Positions 35,441 through 46,420 of a stretch of 64,000 nucleotides of DNA are shown one piece after another. Every line of letters starts with the position of its first letter. The stretch's first letter is position 1. The translations under genes and the position numbers were made by a program. The notes under the pieces were generated by a model. That model ran no database searches and was not told where the DNA came from. It saw only the letters and a program-made list of their open reading frames with translations. The DNA lies in NCBI RefSeq assembly GCF_040802235.1, contig NC_133156.1, positions 112,498,173 through 112,562,172 on the forward strand, written 5' to 3'. This DNA comes from Manis javanica (taxonomy: Eukaryota; Chordata; Mammalia; Pholidota; Manidae).

Positions 35441-36989
35441 CTGTAGCCCTTAGTTTGTGGACATTGTAGAGTTCATGCTAAATTGCAGAAATCTCTCTCC
35501 CTAGACTTTCTAACTCTCATCCATGCCTCTGTTTCCATGACCTGGGATATATACTGAAATCTTATTTTGACTTATTTGGATACATGTTTCAGTGATGTAA
35601 CAGAGATAGAGCTGATACAGTAGCTTTTCTACTGAACCCTGTAGTTCCAAGATCATACTGCCTCTGAATTCTTCCCATAGTTGCTTTTTGTGATTCACCA
35701 GGTCATTGCCCTTTTTAAATGTCTTCACATTCATAGTTTTCCTTACAGCCTGGTGGGTTCACACAGTCCTCACGTTAGCAGGTTGTGCTGCAGTGAGTGG
35801 GAGGAGGCAGTGAGATGCGTGAAAGGGAAAGCTGAGGGTGAAAGGTCTCCAGCACCTCTGTTAGTTGTTATTTACACTCTGAGTTGGCTTCGAGAAGCTT
35901 AGTAATGTTCACTGTCCTACCGTTTGCCATAAAATTAGCTAATGGGGCAATGTTATATGGATCTCCTAGTAAGGATATTCACAGACTTAAAAAAAATCCT
36001 GCTGGGCACCAACAATATCCCTAAGTAAATTAAAGAAAACAAGGTATATTAAGGTTGAGAATCATTTCACTCTCACACAGGCACAAACTTTTTCTCTCAA
36101 ATCAGTGATGAATAACCAAAAGAAGGGTAATGCCCATAGTATTTTTGAGAGTTGGATAAGAATTCTGTTTTTTGTCAGCTCTGCCTGTGGATGATGTCAT
36201 TTATTGCAAGACATTATTACACTGACAAGGAAAACTGGTCATATGTAAGTTGTTTCCCTTGATACCAGTAATAATGGTTGAAATGCATAAAAAATTGTCT
36301 CAGCTTGAGATTTTATTTAGGGTTGATTTTCTTTTCATGCATTATATAGGATTATAAATTTTCTGAAGAACAATGCATATCTATCCATATAAACAGCTGA
36401 ATCTTCTGTTGAATAGCAGAGGAAACAATGAAGGGAATATGGGCAAACAGAAGGGTGGTGGTGGGGTAGGGGGATTGTTTTAAAGAAATGTGTTGGTGTA
36501 GTTGTCATAGGATTTGCCTAAAAAATTATTAAAATAATGGGTGAGTACTCTGCTTTGAGCCTCTGAAACAGCTCAATCATATGTTGCAAAAAAATAGGAA
36601 CACCGACAAAATGTACAGACAGCTCCATACCCAGCCTTATTTCCCTACTAAACCAAATTCCCCTGGTTACCGACTCTGACCAAGACCAGCTCAGACAGAA
36701 TCTTGTTTAATAATCTCTGCCTGAAACCACCCTATGACCTAATCTACCAAGACAAAACTTTCTAAAACCTGAGTGCTGAAGCTGTTCCAGTATTCCATGT
36801 GAATAAATTCATTCAGCCAGTGGCAAGTTTCTAATGAACTCAGTTTGATGTTTGATCCCAACATGTTTTCCAGTGGTCTTTGAGGGAAATTTGATCTTAA
36901 TTATAAATACCATTATGTGAATTTTTTTACACTACTTCAGTTTTTAATAAACTTTATAGTTTTTAAGTCTTAGAAATATTTCCTTTTCT
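35441..36989. other. Unassigned non-coding DNA
   Basis: Heterogeneous. A patch at 36600-36800 with several CC-rich words (GGTTACCGACTCTGACCAAG, AAACCACCCTATGACC) might be part of an LTR, but I cannot place it. No coding signal. Confidence 0.35.
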
Positions 36990-38040
36990 ATGTATAGGGT
37001 TCATCTTTTACATTATTTTACTGCTATAATGCTATGAATTAGTCTAATTCAATGACCAGTTCCCTACTGAATTTTTCTATTCTCAGCCCAATACTGTGCT
37101 TTTATAAATAATACTTTCTAAAGTTTGATAATTGATAACCAACCTTCTTATTAAAAAGTGCTCCATCAATTTTTCCCTTTTATTCTTCCATGAACAGCTT
37201 ATTAAATTTTAAAAAATTCTGTTGTGACTTTGATTAAGATTATACTGAACAATTGATAAATTTGGGGAAAGTCTGTTAATGCTGGATCTTTCCATCTAGG
37301 GGCCAATTTATTTTATATTTATTCAATTCTATTTTAGAGAAAGGCATGGGGGAAAGAAAGCTATTAATATCACCTATTTCAGCACTGTGAAAGATGTAGA
37401 GAAGAGGAAGTCAAGAAAAAAATAGACTATATATCTAAGTTTCATCAATATGTTAATTATAATTTATTGTGGGGTCATAGAATTAATAAGAATATTTTTA
37501 TTTTCTTATTCATATATTTTAAATTTTTGAAACTTTTATAATTAGAATATTTTATATAATAAAGATCCATAAAACCATTTTATAATATTATAAAATGCTA
37601 AAAGCTTAAAAAATGATCTGTTTTATTCTATTATTATTTTTCATTCAAGTGGAAATTAAAATAAATGTTATAAGTTGCACTTGGTTATTTTATTTTATTA
37701 TTTTATGCAGTGATAAATGATTAGTTGCTAATATTTTACTTATAAAATTTGCACTGATATTTTTGATTTGTGTTACTTTTTAAAATATCTTACTTTCTGT
37801 ATTGGTAGTCAAAAAGTCAAAAGATTTGTTCATCATTTTTCTGGGATAGATAATATTTCTTTAAAAAAGTAATTATCTCTTTCTTCAAAGTTTGCTAAAT
37901 CTCACCTGTAAAATACTCTTGTCCTGGCACCTTGTTAAGAGGTATATACTTGACTGCTCTCTCAATATCTTCAAAAATCTAACCATTTATTTTTTACAAA
38001 AACTTTCAGGAAATTTTGATCATTTAACTTTTTGGAAAAG
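36990..38040 (-). mobile_element. Very decayed antisense L1 ORF2 region
   Basis: Weak but ordered antisense LINE landmarks: GACTTTGATTAAGATTATAC, TGATAAATTTGGGGAAAGTC, CTGGATCTTTCCATCTAGGG and AATACTCTTGTCCTGGCACC. Heavily A/T-eroded, and the family is uncertain. Confidence 0.5.
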
Positions 38041-38055
38041 ATAATTAATATACGT

Positions 38056-38265
38056 CAATGGTTTCCAACTTGGGCACTCCTTGGAGGATGTTTGGGGATG
38101 TCTGTGGGCATTTTTACTCTTACAATGACTGGGTAGGGGTACTAGATATTATTGATAGATTGCAGGCACAGTGAACCCATCTAATATATGGAAGAGTCTT
38201 ACACACACATGCATGCATATACCTAAAACAACCCCAAAACAGTCATCACTCAAATTCGTACTCTT
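38056..38265 (+). mobile_element. MER5A-like hAT transposon, forward
   Basis: Starts CAATGGTTTCCAACTTGGGC and continues GGAGGATGTTTGGGGATGTC, TGGGCATTTTTACTCTTACA and ACTGGGTAGGGGTACTAGAT, matching the MER5A order. The right end is degraded, and no clear 8-bp duplication was found. Confidence 0.7.
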
Positions 38266-38489
38266 CGAATGACATAGGCTTATATATGCAGATTCCTTGG
38301 TGTAATGTTATATATAATATTCTTTTATACATTTAAGTAAACAGGTTTCATTTTTAATTATCTCCAGTGTATCATTTTTAATGCTTTATTTTGCATTTTG
38401 CATCATCTAAACCTTTCAGATTTGCAGAAGACTTGTTAACTGAATTTGTACATTTTTAAAAACATCTTTTTGTTAAAATCCATATTTCT

Positions 38490-39295
38490 TCTCTTCACTC
38501 TTAATTTTTATTTTGAGATAGCACATATCAATATCAAAACCAGGACACTGATATTGAGAACTTCACTGACCTTATTCATATGTCACCATTTTATATGCAC
38601 TTATTTGTATGTGTAAATGTGCGAGGGTGTGTGTACATGCATGTTTAATTCTATGCATTTTTATCATATATGTGCATTCATGTGACCACCACCACTACAG
38701 TAACGATGCAGAACGGTTTCATCAAGTAACTACAGCCCCCTCTACTCCCTCCGTTCATCCTAATCCAGTCTCTGGTAACCGTTAACTGATTCTCCATCTC
38801 TACTCTTTTGACATTTCAAGATTTTTATATGAATGAAATCATTTATGTGATTTATTTGGTATTGGCTTTTTGATATATCATTTATGGGGTATTTGGGGTT
38901 TTTTTTCCACTCAGCGTAATTCCCTTTAAATCTAGCCAACTTCTTGAATGTATCAATAGTTCATTTTTTTATATAGCCAAGTACTATCTCTTGAGGTGTA
39001 TGTGCAACATTGTGTAACCATTCACAGGTTGATGGCATTGGTTGTTTAAAGTTTTGGCTATTATGAAAAAAGCTGTTATGAACATTTATGTACAGATTTT
39101 TGTGTTTTCTTATCTTTGGGATAAATGATCAGGTGTGCAATTGCTGGATTGTATAAGGAAGTAGTTAGATCATTAAAATCTACAATACACTTTTCCAAAA
39201 TGATTGTAACATTTTACATTCCCACTAGTAATATTTAAGTGATCCAGTTTTTCTGAATTCTTGATAGCACTTGGTGTTTTCCTTATTCTTTGCTT
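38490..39295 (-). mobile_element. Old L1 (L1ME-type) 3' end, antisense
   Basis: Antisense 3' UTR and ORF2 end. Landmarks are TTTTTATTTTGAGATAGC, TTCTATGCATTTTTATCA, CAGAACGGTTTCATCAAG, CTCTGGTAACCGTTAACTG, a TTTGGCTATTATGAAAAAAG block and GTGCAATTGCTGGATTGTAT. It ends abruptly at about 39295, where the next antisense LINE begins. Confidence 0.8.
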
Positions 39296-41100
39296 TAATA
39301 AGCTTTATTTTTTAAAAGAGTTTTACGTTTACAACACTGAGTGAAATTTGCAGAAATGTCCCATATTACACACTGTCCCACACATGTCTAGCCCCAGTCA
39401 TTCTCAAAGTGTCCCACCAAAATGATACATTTGTTTTAGTTGATGAACCTACATTGGTACGTCATTATTACCCAAAGTCTGTAATTTATATTAGGATTCA
39501 TCCTTGATGTTGTTAATTATATGGGTTTGGACAAATGTATAATTACCTGTGTCCACCACTATAGTATCACAAAGAATAGTTTGCTGCCCTAAAGATCCTC
39601 TGTGCTCCACATATGCATTTCTCTCTTCCCACTAACCCCTATCAACTACTGATCTTTTTACTATCTCTCTAGGCTGCCTTTTCCAGATCTGCTTTATAGT
39701 TGGAATTGTAAAGTATGTAGCATTTTTGGATTGGCTTTTTTCACTTAGTAGCATACATTTAAGTCTCCACCATATCTTGTCACAGCCTGATAACTCATTT
39801 CTTTTTAAGACTGAGTAATATTCCATTGGCTGATGTATCACATTTAATTTATGCACTTATCTAGTAAAATACATCTTAGTTGATTCCAAATTTTGCAAAT
39901 TATGACTAAAAAACACCCCTGTACAGGTTTTTGTGTGGGTATAAGTTTAAACTCTTGGGTAAATACCAAGGAGTGCAATTTAACTACCAAACTGTCTTCC
40001 GAAGTGGCAATACCATTTTATATTCCCACGAGCAATAATGAGATCTCCTCTTGCTGCACATCCTTGCTAGAATTTGGTGATCTCAGTGTTCTGGATTTTG
40101 GCCATTCTGATAGCTGTGCAGTGGTATCTCATTGTTGTCTTAATTTGTGTTTTCCTGATGATATATGATGTGGAGCACTTTTGCACATGCTTATTTGCCA
40201 TCTATACATCTTCTATGGGGAGGTATTTGTTAAAGTCTTTGGCCCATTTATTGAATAGTTTGTATTCTTATTGTTGGATTCTAAGAGTACTTTGTGTATT
40301 TTGGATCACAGCCTTTTATAAGGTATGACCTTGCAAAGATTTTCTCCTAGATCGTAGCTAGTCTTTTTATTCTCTTGACAGCATCTTTTGCAGAGCAGAA
40401 ATTTTTAATTTTAATGAAGTGCACTGTATCAATTCTTTCTCTTATTGGTTGTGCTTTTGATGTTGTACCTAAAAAGTCACTAAATTCAACATCCTCTACA
40501 TTTTCTCCTATGTAATCTTCTAGGAGAATTATAGTTTTGCATTTTACATTTAGGTCTGTTTTTGTGAAAGGTGTAAGACCTCTGTCTAGGTTCCTTTTTT
40601 AAACAGGTGGATGTCCATTTCTTCCAGCACCATTTGTTGAAAAGACTCTCTTTACTCCATTGCATTGTCTTTGCTCCTTTGTCAAAGATCAGTTGACTAT
40701 ATTTATGTGGGTCTTCTTCTGAGCACTCTTCCTGTTTCATTGATCTATTTGTCTGTTTTTTCAACAATACCACACTGTTTTTTTAATAACTGTAGCTTTA
40801 TAGTAGGTCTTGAAGTTGGATGGTTTCAGTCCTCCAACTTTAATCTTATTCTATATTGTGTTGGATATTCTGGGTCTTTTGTCTTTCCACATAAAATCAT
40901 TTTCCATTTAGAATCAGTTTGTCAAGATCCACAAAATAACTTGCTGGGGTTTTTATTGAAATTGCTTAGAATTTACAGATCAATTTAGGAAAACGTGAAT
41001 TTTTGTAATATTTTTTTCCATCCATGAACATGGAATGTCTCCATTTATTTAATTATTCTTTGATTTCTTTCATATGAGTTTTTATAATTTTTAAATAAAT
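39296..41100 (-). mobile_element. Old L1 (L1MC/L1MB-type), antisense, about 1.8 kb
   Basis: Reads from the 3' UTR (AAGAGTTTTACGTTTACAAC, TTGATGAACCTACATTGG, GGGTTTGGACAAATGTATAA) into antisense ORF2 (AATACCAAGGAGTGCAATTT, CATTCTGATAGCTGTGCAGT, TTTTGCAGAGCAGAAATTTT, CACCATTTGTTGAAAAGAC, ACTGTAGCTTTATAGTAGG, CATCCATGAACATGGAATGT). Truncated at its 5' end. It sits directly against another antisense L1 at 39295. Confidence 0.88.
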
Positions 41101-41790
41101 TTCTCATATATATTTATTTACAATAAACATTTACAACTAATCCAAGTCTGCATTCAAATAAAACTATCACTTTGCATTGATATAATATACTTGATTTATT
41201 TATTTAATACATTGTTTTTAGTATTATTTTGAGCAGTTATCTATTAGATCAATTAAGAATAGAAAAAATTAAAAATTACTACTTTACCCTCACTCAGCTC
41301 TTCTCTGATGTTCTTAATTTCTTTATGTAGATTCAAGTTTCTGATCTATATTATTATCTTTCTCTCTAAAGAACTCCTTTTGAAGTTTTGTATAAGATAG
41401 ATCTTCTGGCAACAAATACCTTCAATTGTTGTTTGTCTGAAAAGCCTTACCTTTCCTTATTTTGAAAGATAATTTTTCAGGTTACCGAATTCTCAGTTGC
41501 TAGGTTTTTCTCTCTTTATTTCAGTCCACTTTCTTCTTGCTTGCACGTTCTCTTTACCTTGAGAGAACATTAATTTTTACCTCCTTCTTCTATGGCAGAG
41601 TTTTTTTCTCCCCTCTGGCTCCTTTCAGAATTTTTCTTTATCTTTTATGAAGTTTGAGTGAATGCCTAGGTTTATTTTTTGCATTTATCTCACTTGCTGT
41701 TCTCTGAGCTTCCTGGATCTATAGTTCATATTTGACATTAAATCAGGCAAATTCTCAGAGTAGGCCATTAGTAATGTCATATTAAGGAAC
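41101..41790 (-). mobile_element. Ancient antisense LINE (L1M/HAL1-type)
   Basis: Contains ACTAATCCAAGTCTGCATTC, TTATGTAGATTCAAGTTTCT, TTCTGGCAACAAATACCTTC, TTGTCTGAAAAGCCTTACC and ACCGAATTCTCAGTTGCTAG, an order seen in widespread old antisense LINE copies. A different element from the L1 to its left. Confidence 0.6.
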
Positions 41791-41933
41791 TTGGTATCTG
41801 TGTATATAATACTGTCAAACATTTTTTGGAAAACTACCAGATATAATAGGATTGGTTGGTTGTTCCTAACATCACTGGACAAAATGGCTAAAAAAGAAAA
41901 AAAAGATGAGCTCAAGGATTTGAATTACCAACT

Positions 41934-41954
41934 CAAGCAAACAAGCAAGCAAGC

Positions 41955-41985
<31 letters not shown>

Positions 41986-41986
41986 G
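41934..41986 (+). repeat. (CAAG)n-(GATA)n compound microsatellite
   Basis: About six CAAG-type units followed by about seven GATA units, uninterrupted. Confidence 0.93.
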
Positions 41987-42227
41987 TAATAGATAGAACC
42001 AATTTGTATTCCCTATGATGAACCATTGTATTGTATCTTTATCCATTCTTCTAATGTAAACTATTTGTGTTTTTACTTTTTTTCTCATGGTCTTTAGGTA
42101 CATAGGAGTATGTGTACTCTGACTAAATGTGTGTTATCTTTAAAGTGTCTTCTATAGACTATATTAGTTGTGGGTTGATGTCTTATTCAATGGTATAATC
42201 TCTGCCTCGTAACTAAAGTTTTTAGAC

Positions 42228-42405
42228 CAAGAGTTGGCAAAGTATGGTCTATGGGCCAAATCAGACCCACTGATTGATTTTATAAATAAAGTTTTATTGG
42301 TATGCAGCCACATTCATTTGTTTACATATTGGCTGTAAACAATGGCTGTTTTCACACTACAATAGTAGAGTTGAGTAGTTGTGATAGAGATCTGGAATAT
42401 GTATG
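42228..42405 (+). mobile_element. Non-autonomous hAT-type DNA transposon, right end missing
   Basis: It starts CAAGAGTTGGCAAAGTATGG and continues with CTATGGGCCAAATCAGACCC, AATAAAGTTTTATTGGTATG, TTTGTTTACATATTGGCTGT and GTAGAGTTGAGTAGTTGTGA, the familiar order of a common mammalian hAT-type MER element whose exact name I cannot confirm. The terminal part opposite the start is lost near 42405, just before an ERVL LTR stub. Confidence 0.7.
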
Positions 42406-42414
42406 GTTGCTCAT

Positions 42415-42465
42415 TGTGATGGTTAAATTATGTGTAAACTTGGTTAGTTATAGTACCCAGTATGC
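42415..42465 (+). mobile_element. Stub of an ERVL-type 5' LTR
   Basis: TGTGATGGTTAAATTATGTG followed by AACTTGGTTAGTTATAGTAC matches the first 50 bp of the LTR that recurs at 44529. The rest of this LTR is absent, and internal ERVL sequence follows at once. Confidence 0.55.
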
Positions 42466-43178
42466 TCTAAATTGGCATTTGATATATGGTGGTATTTCTC
42501 CCAAAGTCAAGATTCATAGGTCCAGGAATAAAAAATTTGAAGTGGGAGGGCACTTCTCACTCTTACTCCCAGTGACCCACCAGGAACATTTTTGCTTACT
42601 GTTTCTGAGCCCTTATGCTCTGTTTGTCTACAGGTCTTGGTATTAAAGGGAGGAATGCTTCCAGCAGAAGACCCAATAATGATTCTACTGAACTGGAAGT
42701 TAGAACTGCCACTGAGCCACTTTAGCCTCCTCATGTTCTGAATAAACAGGCAAAAGAGGCAGTTAATGTGCTGAGTAGGGTGACTGATTCTGATTTACTA
42801 AGGAGAAATTGAACTCCTACATGGATGTAAGGGACAGTATATCTGGCATCCAGGAGATCTTTCAGGGCATTGGTTAGTACTATGATACCCTGATTTAAAG
42901 TCAGTGAAGAACTGCAACAACTTAATTTCAGCAGGACTATCAATGTCCCAGGCCTTTGACAAATGAAGGTTTGGGTCACCCCACCAAGTAAAAAACCATG
43001 ACCAGCTGAGGTACTTACTGACACAGAATAGGTAGTGGAAGAAGATAGTTACAAATATAAGCTATAACCATGTGACCAGTTATAAAAACTAGGACTGTAA
43101 TTCTCATGAGTATTTCTTCCCTATTTTTTATGAATATACTTGCGTGTGTGTATATATAGCAAGTATCTTTTTTTCCAG
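42466..43178 (+). pseudogene. ERVL internal remnant, pol 3' end / dUTPase region
   Basis: Decayed endogenous retrovirus-L sequence. The stretch from about 42640 to 43060 corresponds to the region after integrase where ERVL carries a dUTPase domain. Recognisable landmarks are AGGAATGCTTCCAGCAG, AACTGGAAGTTAGAACTGCC, CACTTTAGCCTCCTCATG and AAGGTTTGGGTCACCCCACC. All frames contain several stops, and no gag, protease or reverse transcriptase sequence precedes it, so this is a dead, internally deleted copy. dUTPases hydrolyse dUTP to dUMP; no activity is possible here. The same provirus continues at 44260 beyond an L1 insertion. Confidence 0.75.
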
Positions 43179-44259
43179 TTATCCATTTACATTATTCCTA
43201 GTTGACTTTCTTTTTATTAAAATATCATTGATAAACAATCTCATGATGGTTTCTGATACAAAACACAGTAGTTCAACATTCATTCATGTTATCAAGCCTT
43301 CACTCCCTCCAGTGCAATCACTGTCCATCAACATAGAAAGATGTTACATAATCATTAACTGTATTCTCCATGCTGTCCTACCATCCCCATGACCAACCTA
43401 TATTGTGATTGTGAATTATTGTGCCCCTTAGTCCACTTCTCCCTTCCTCAAACCCTCCCCTTTGGTAACCACTAGTCCCTTCTTGATGTCTATGAGTCTA
43501 CTGCTTTTTTGTTCCTTCTGTTTTGTTTTGTTTTTATACCCCACAAATAAGTGAAATCATTTGGTATTTGTCTTTCTCTACCTGACTTATTTCACTGAGC
43601 ATAAACACCCTGTAGATCCATCCGTGTTTTTTTCAAATGGAAGGATTTCTTTTCTTTTTATGGCTGAATAATATTCCATTGTGTATATGTACCACATCTC
43701 CTTTATCCATTCATTTGTTGATGTACACTTAGGTTGTTTCCACATCGTAGCTATTATAAATTGTGCCACAATAAACATAGGGGTGCATATGTCTTTTCAA
43801 ATCAGGTATCTTATTTTCTTTGGGTAAATTCCTAGGAATGGAATTACTGGGTCAAATGGTATTTGTGTTTTTAGTTTTTTGAAGAACCTCCATATTGCCT
43901 TCCACAACGTTTGCACCAATTTACATTCTCACCAACAGTGTAGGAGGATTCCCATTTCACCACATCCTTGCCAGCATTTGTTGTTTCTTGTCTTTTGGAT
44001 AGTGGCCATCCTAACTGGTGTGGTGTGATATCTCATTGTGGTTTTAAATTGCATTTCTCTGATGATTAGTGATGTTGAGCATCTTTTTCATGTGCCTGTT
44101 GGCCATCTGTATTTCTTCTTTGAAGAAGTGTCTGTTTTGGTTCTCTGTCTTATTTTTGAAACAGGTTATTTGTTTTTTGGGTATTGAAGTGTATGAGTTA
44201 TTTATATATTTTGGTTGATGCAAATATCTTTGTATTTATCTCTCTTATCCCTTTATTAT
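43179..44259 (-). mobile_element. 5'-truncated L1, antisense, inserted in ERVL
   Basis: The L1 body is 43196-44244. It carries antisense 3' UTR of the same lineage as the full-length element (AATATCATTGATAAACAATC, CAGTGCAATCACTGTCCATC) and then antisense ORF2 end (GGCTGAATAATATTCCATTG, GTGCATATGTCTTTTCAAAT, CCTAGGAATGGAATTACTGG, CCTTGCCAGCATTTGTTG), stopping in ORF2. Flanks TTATCCATTTACATTAT (43179-43195) and TTATCCCTTTATTAT (44245-44259) look like a diverged target duplication. ERVL text resumes right after it. Confidence 0.85.
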
Positions 44260-44528
44260 GTCATATAAAATGCATTTGCTTTATATTATAGCATTTAATT
44301 ATCATTATATTTACATCATAGTATTTAAGTAACAGGATATCAAAGAGAAGAATGAACATAATTCAAGCACTTTGCCTTCTTTTCTGGGGAAAGGGTTAAT
44401 ACATTTTTGGTTGTATAGAGAATAGTTTCATCATGTTAGGTGGAAGTGTTACATTATTATTATCTTTATTTGGATATTATGTATGGTTTTGGGATGTTTG
44501 TATGGCCATCAAATTGACTAGGGGTGGA
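44260..44528 (+). mobile_element. ERVL internal 3' end
   Basis: Continuation of the ERVL remnant: TATTTAAGTAACAGGATATC, AGCACTTTGCCTTCTTTTC, TATGGTTTTGGGATGTTTG and ATCAAATTGACTAGGGGTGG. The last bases before the LTR (AGGGGTGGA) are purine-rich and sit where a polypurine tract is expected. Confidence 0.75.
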
Positions 44529-44690
44529 TGTGATGGGTAAAGATATGTTTTAACTTGTCTAGGCTATGGTGTCCCATTTGCCGAATACTAATCTAGATGT
44601 TGCTGTAATGGTATTTTAAAATGTGATTTATGTTTAAATCAGTAGACTTTGAGTAATAAGACCTATATCTGCTGGTCCCTTCTTAGTTTG
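44529..44690 (+). mobile_element. ERVL-type 3' LTR, truncated
   Basis: TGTGATGGGTAAAGATATG, then AACTTGTCTAGGCTATGGTG, AATCTAGATGTTGCTGTAAT and AAATCAGTAGACTTTGAGTA. These give the start and middle of the LTR; the 3' part is lost by about 44690. Confidence 0.75.
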
Positions 44691-45202
44691 CTAGCTCAGG
44701 CTATTTCTTTATGCTTCCTACCTTCAGAAATATACAACAGAAGCAAGCACCATCATCTCTGTTCATAGAAAAAGTAATGCTTATGGAATGAGTGTGAATT
44801 TTGGAGGTGATAGAAATTCTATAAAGACAAAGGTAAGGATGTTTTAATGGAATTTCTGTTTCTACATCAAAACTCTTCGAGACGAACTAGACATTGTGTT
44901 GAACATCTATCTGCCTTACCAGTATCCTTTCTCATGCTCTTCAGTTAATGTGATAAGGGAAAAAAATTAACACAACAATTTCCTGATAATAATATAAATC
45001 TGTATTTTTGGACTCTCAAAAGAGGTCCATGGAGAACTAAGGAAACATTCTATCCCTGAAAGGAATTATGACATCCTCCAGACAATATTTAGCCTTCTAT
45101 TGTCCTCATTATAAAGGGAATAATATCTGTAAAGACTTTAAAGTATATATCTTTGGTGTACATGTCAACTGATGACTAAGACAATGAAAGTGATGGTTAT
45201 AC
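44691..45202. other. Unassigned non-coding DNA
   Basis: May include a decayed continuation of the LTR at its left edge. Nothing else recognised. Confidence 0.4.
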
Positions 45203-45432
45203 ATCTAAGCCAGGGGTTCTCAACAGTAGCACTAATAACACTTTGGGCTGAACACTTCTTTCTTGTGAGGGGACTACCCTGTGTATCAGTGGATATTTAG
45301 CAGCCCCTTACCTTCTTACCATTAGAGTCCAGGGGCCCCATCTCTAATTATGATAACCAAAATGTCTCCATATGTTACCAAATGCCTCCTATTGGTAAGA
45401 ATCATTCCCTGTTGAGAACCACTGATTTAAGT
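45203..45432 (-). mobile_element. Complete MER5A-like hAT transposon with target duplication
   Basis: Element 45211-45424, reverse orientation, with good terminal inverted repeats CAGGGGTTCTCAACA and TGTTGAGAACCACTG. Flanking 8-mers ATCTAAGC (45203-45210) and ATTTAAGT (45425-45432) match at 6 of 8 positions, both differences being transitions. This is the best-preserved MER5A copy in the window. Confidence 0.9.
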
Positions 45433-45834
45433 TAGTATCTCTTTAAATCAGAATAGCAGGGCCAGAGGAAAGTTCCCTTTCCAAGGAAAACATGCATATT
45501 TAGATTTCTCATGCTCACATTCTAAGAGCCCTTATCTATTGCTCTGAAACCTTATGTCTTATCTATTTTGTAATGGAAACGTATTTCCATATTAGTCATG
45601 CAGTTTGCAGACAGTGAGGTAAATAAAAGCTGAAAAATTTTCCACCATTTGCCCAAATTATTCTATAATAAAACCAGAATTATAAGTCTCCTCAACTCCA
45701 GTTCAAGGTTACTACTCCAGTTCAAGGTTTCTATTAGGTGAAGTTTGTAGTAACCTATAAATTCTGTTCCATTTCAAAGAATATATCATTTCAGATCAAC
45801 CAAATTTCAATCATTCTTGGAACATCTAAAACTT

Positions 45835-45865
<31 letters not shown>

Positions 45866-46224
45866 TACATGGGGAAACAGGAAAGGATATTTGCATATAT
45901 TTTTCCAATTTTTCCCTTTAAAATATATATTATTTTGCACTACTTGAATAAAGGAATAAAAACAAAGTACATCCAGCGCTTAAAGTCCCTCAAACTTTTA
46001 AGTGGGTTTCCCTTAATACCAGTTTATAAACCTTTTTTTTACAGATCCTCTGTTAGGTGGCTGCAGTTTAATTAAAAATCACAGTCTAAACCATTCATAA
46101 TTTTCAAAGTGTTCTTAGGGCAAATGTTTTAGTATACTACTAATAAAATATAAATGTAACCATAATAGTACCAGTGATACGAACTCATTTTTTCAGTCAC
46201 ATTTCTTGAGCTTTTTGGCTTATT
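45433..46224. other. Unassigned DNA with an (AC)n microsatellite
   Basis: Uninterrupted AC repeat of 14 units at 45835-45862. The remainder was not recognised. Confidence 0.5.
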
Positions 46225-46420
46225 ATTTATTGAGTCTGCACAATCCTAAGAAAAATTTACTATTTCCTCATATTATGGGTGAAGAAACTGGGGGTTAGAG
46301 AGGAATGAGTGGGCAAGGGGGTTAAGCACTTTACCTGGAATTGCATAATTTTGAAGTGAGGGAGCCAGAGTTTGAACCTAGCTGCTTGTTGTAGCTGTAA
46401 AGCCCATATTATTAATCAGT
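46225..46420 (-). mobile_element. MIR SINE, reverse
   Basis: Clear reverse MIR: TATTATGGGTGAAGAAACTG, GGGTTAGAGAGGAATGAG, TTAAGCACTTTACCTGGAAT, then GAGGGAGCCAGAGTTTGAAC and CTAGCTGC. Confidence 0.85.

Noticed and set aside
39632-39856. 74-codon minus-strand frame
   Set aside because: It is the remnant of the ORF2 C-terminus of the antisense L1 at 39296-41100, already covered.
43587-43778. 63-codon minus-strand frame containing WYIYTMEYYSAIKRKE
   Set aside because: This is the L1 ORF2 C-terminus of the antisense copy, not an independent gene.
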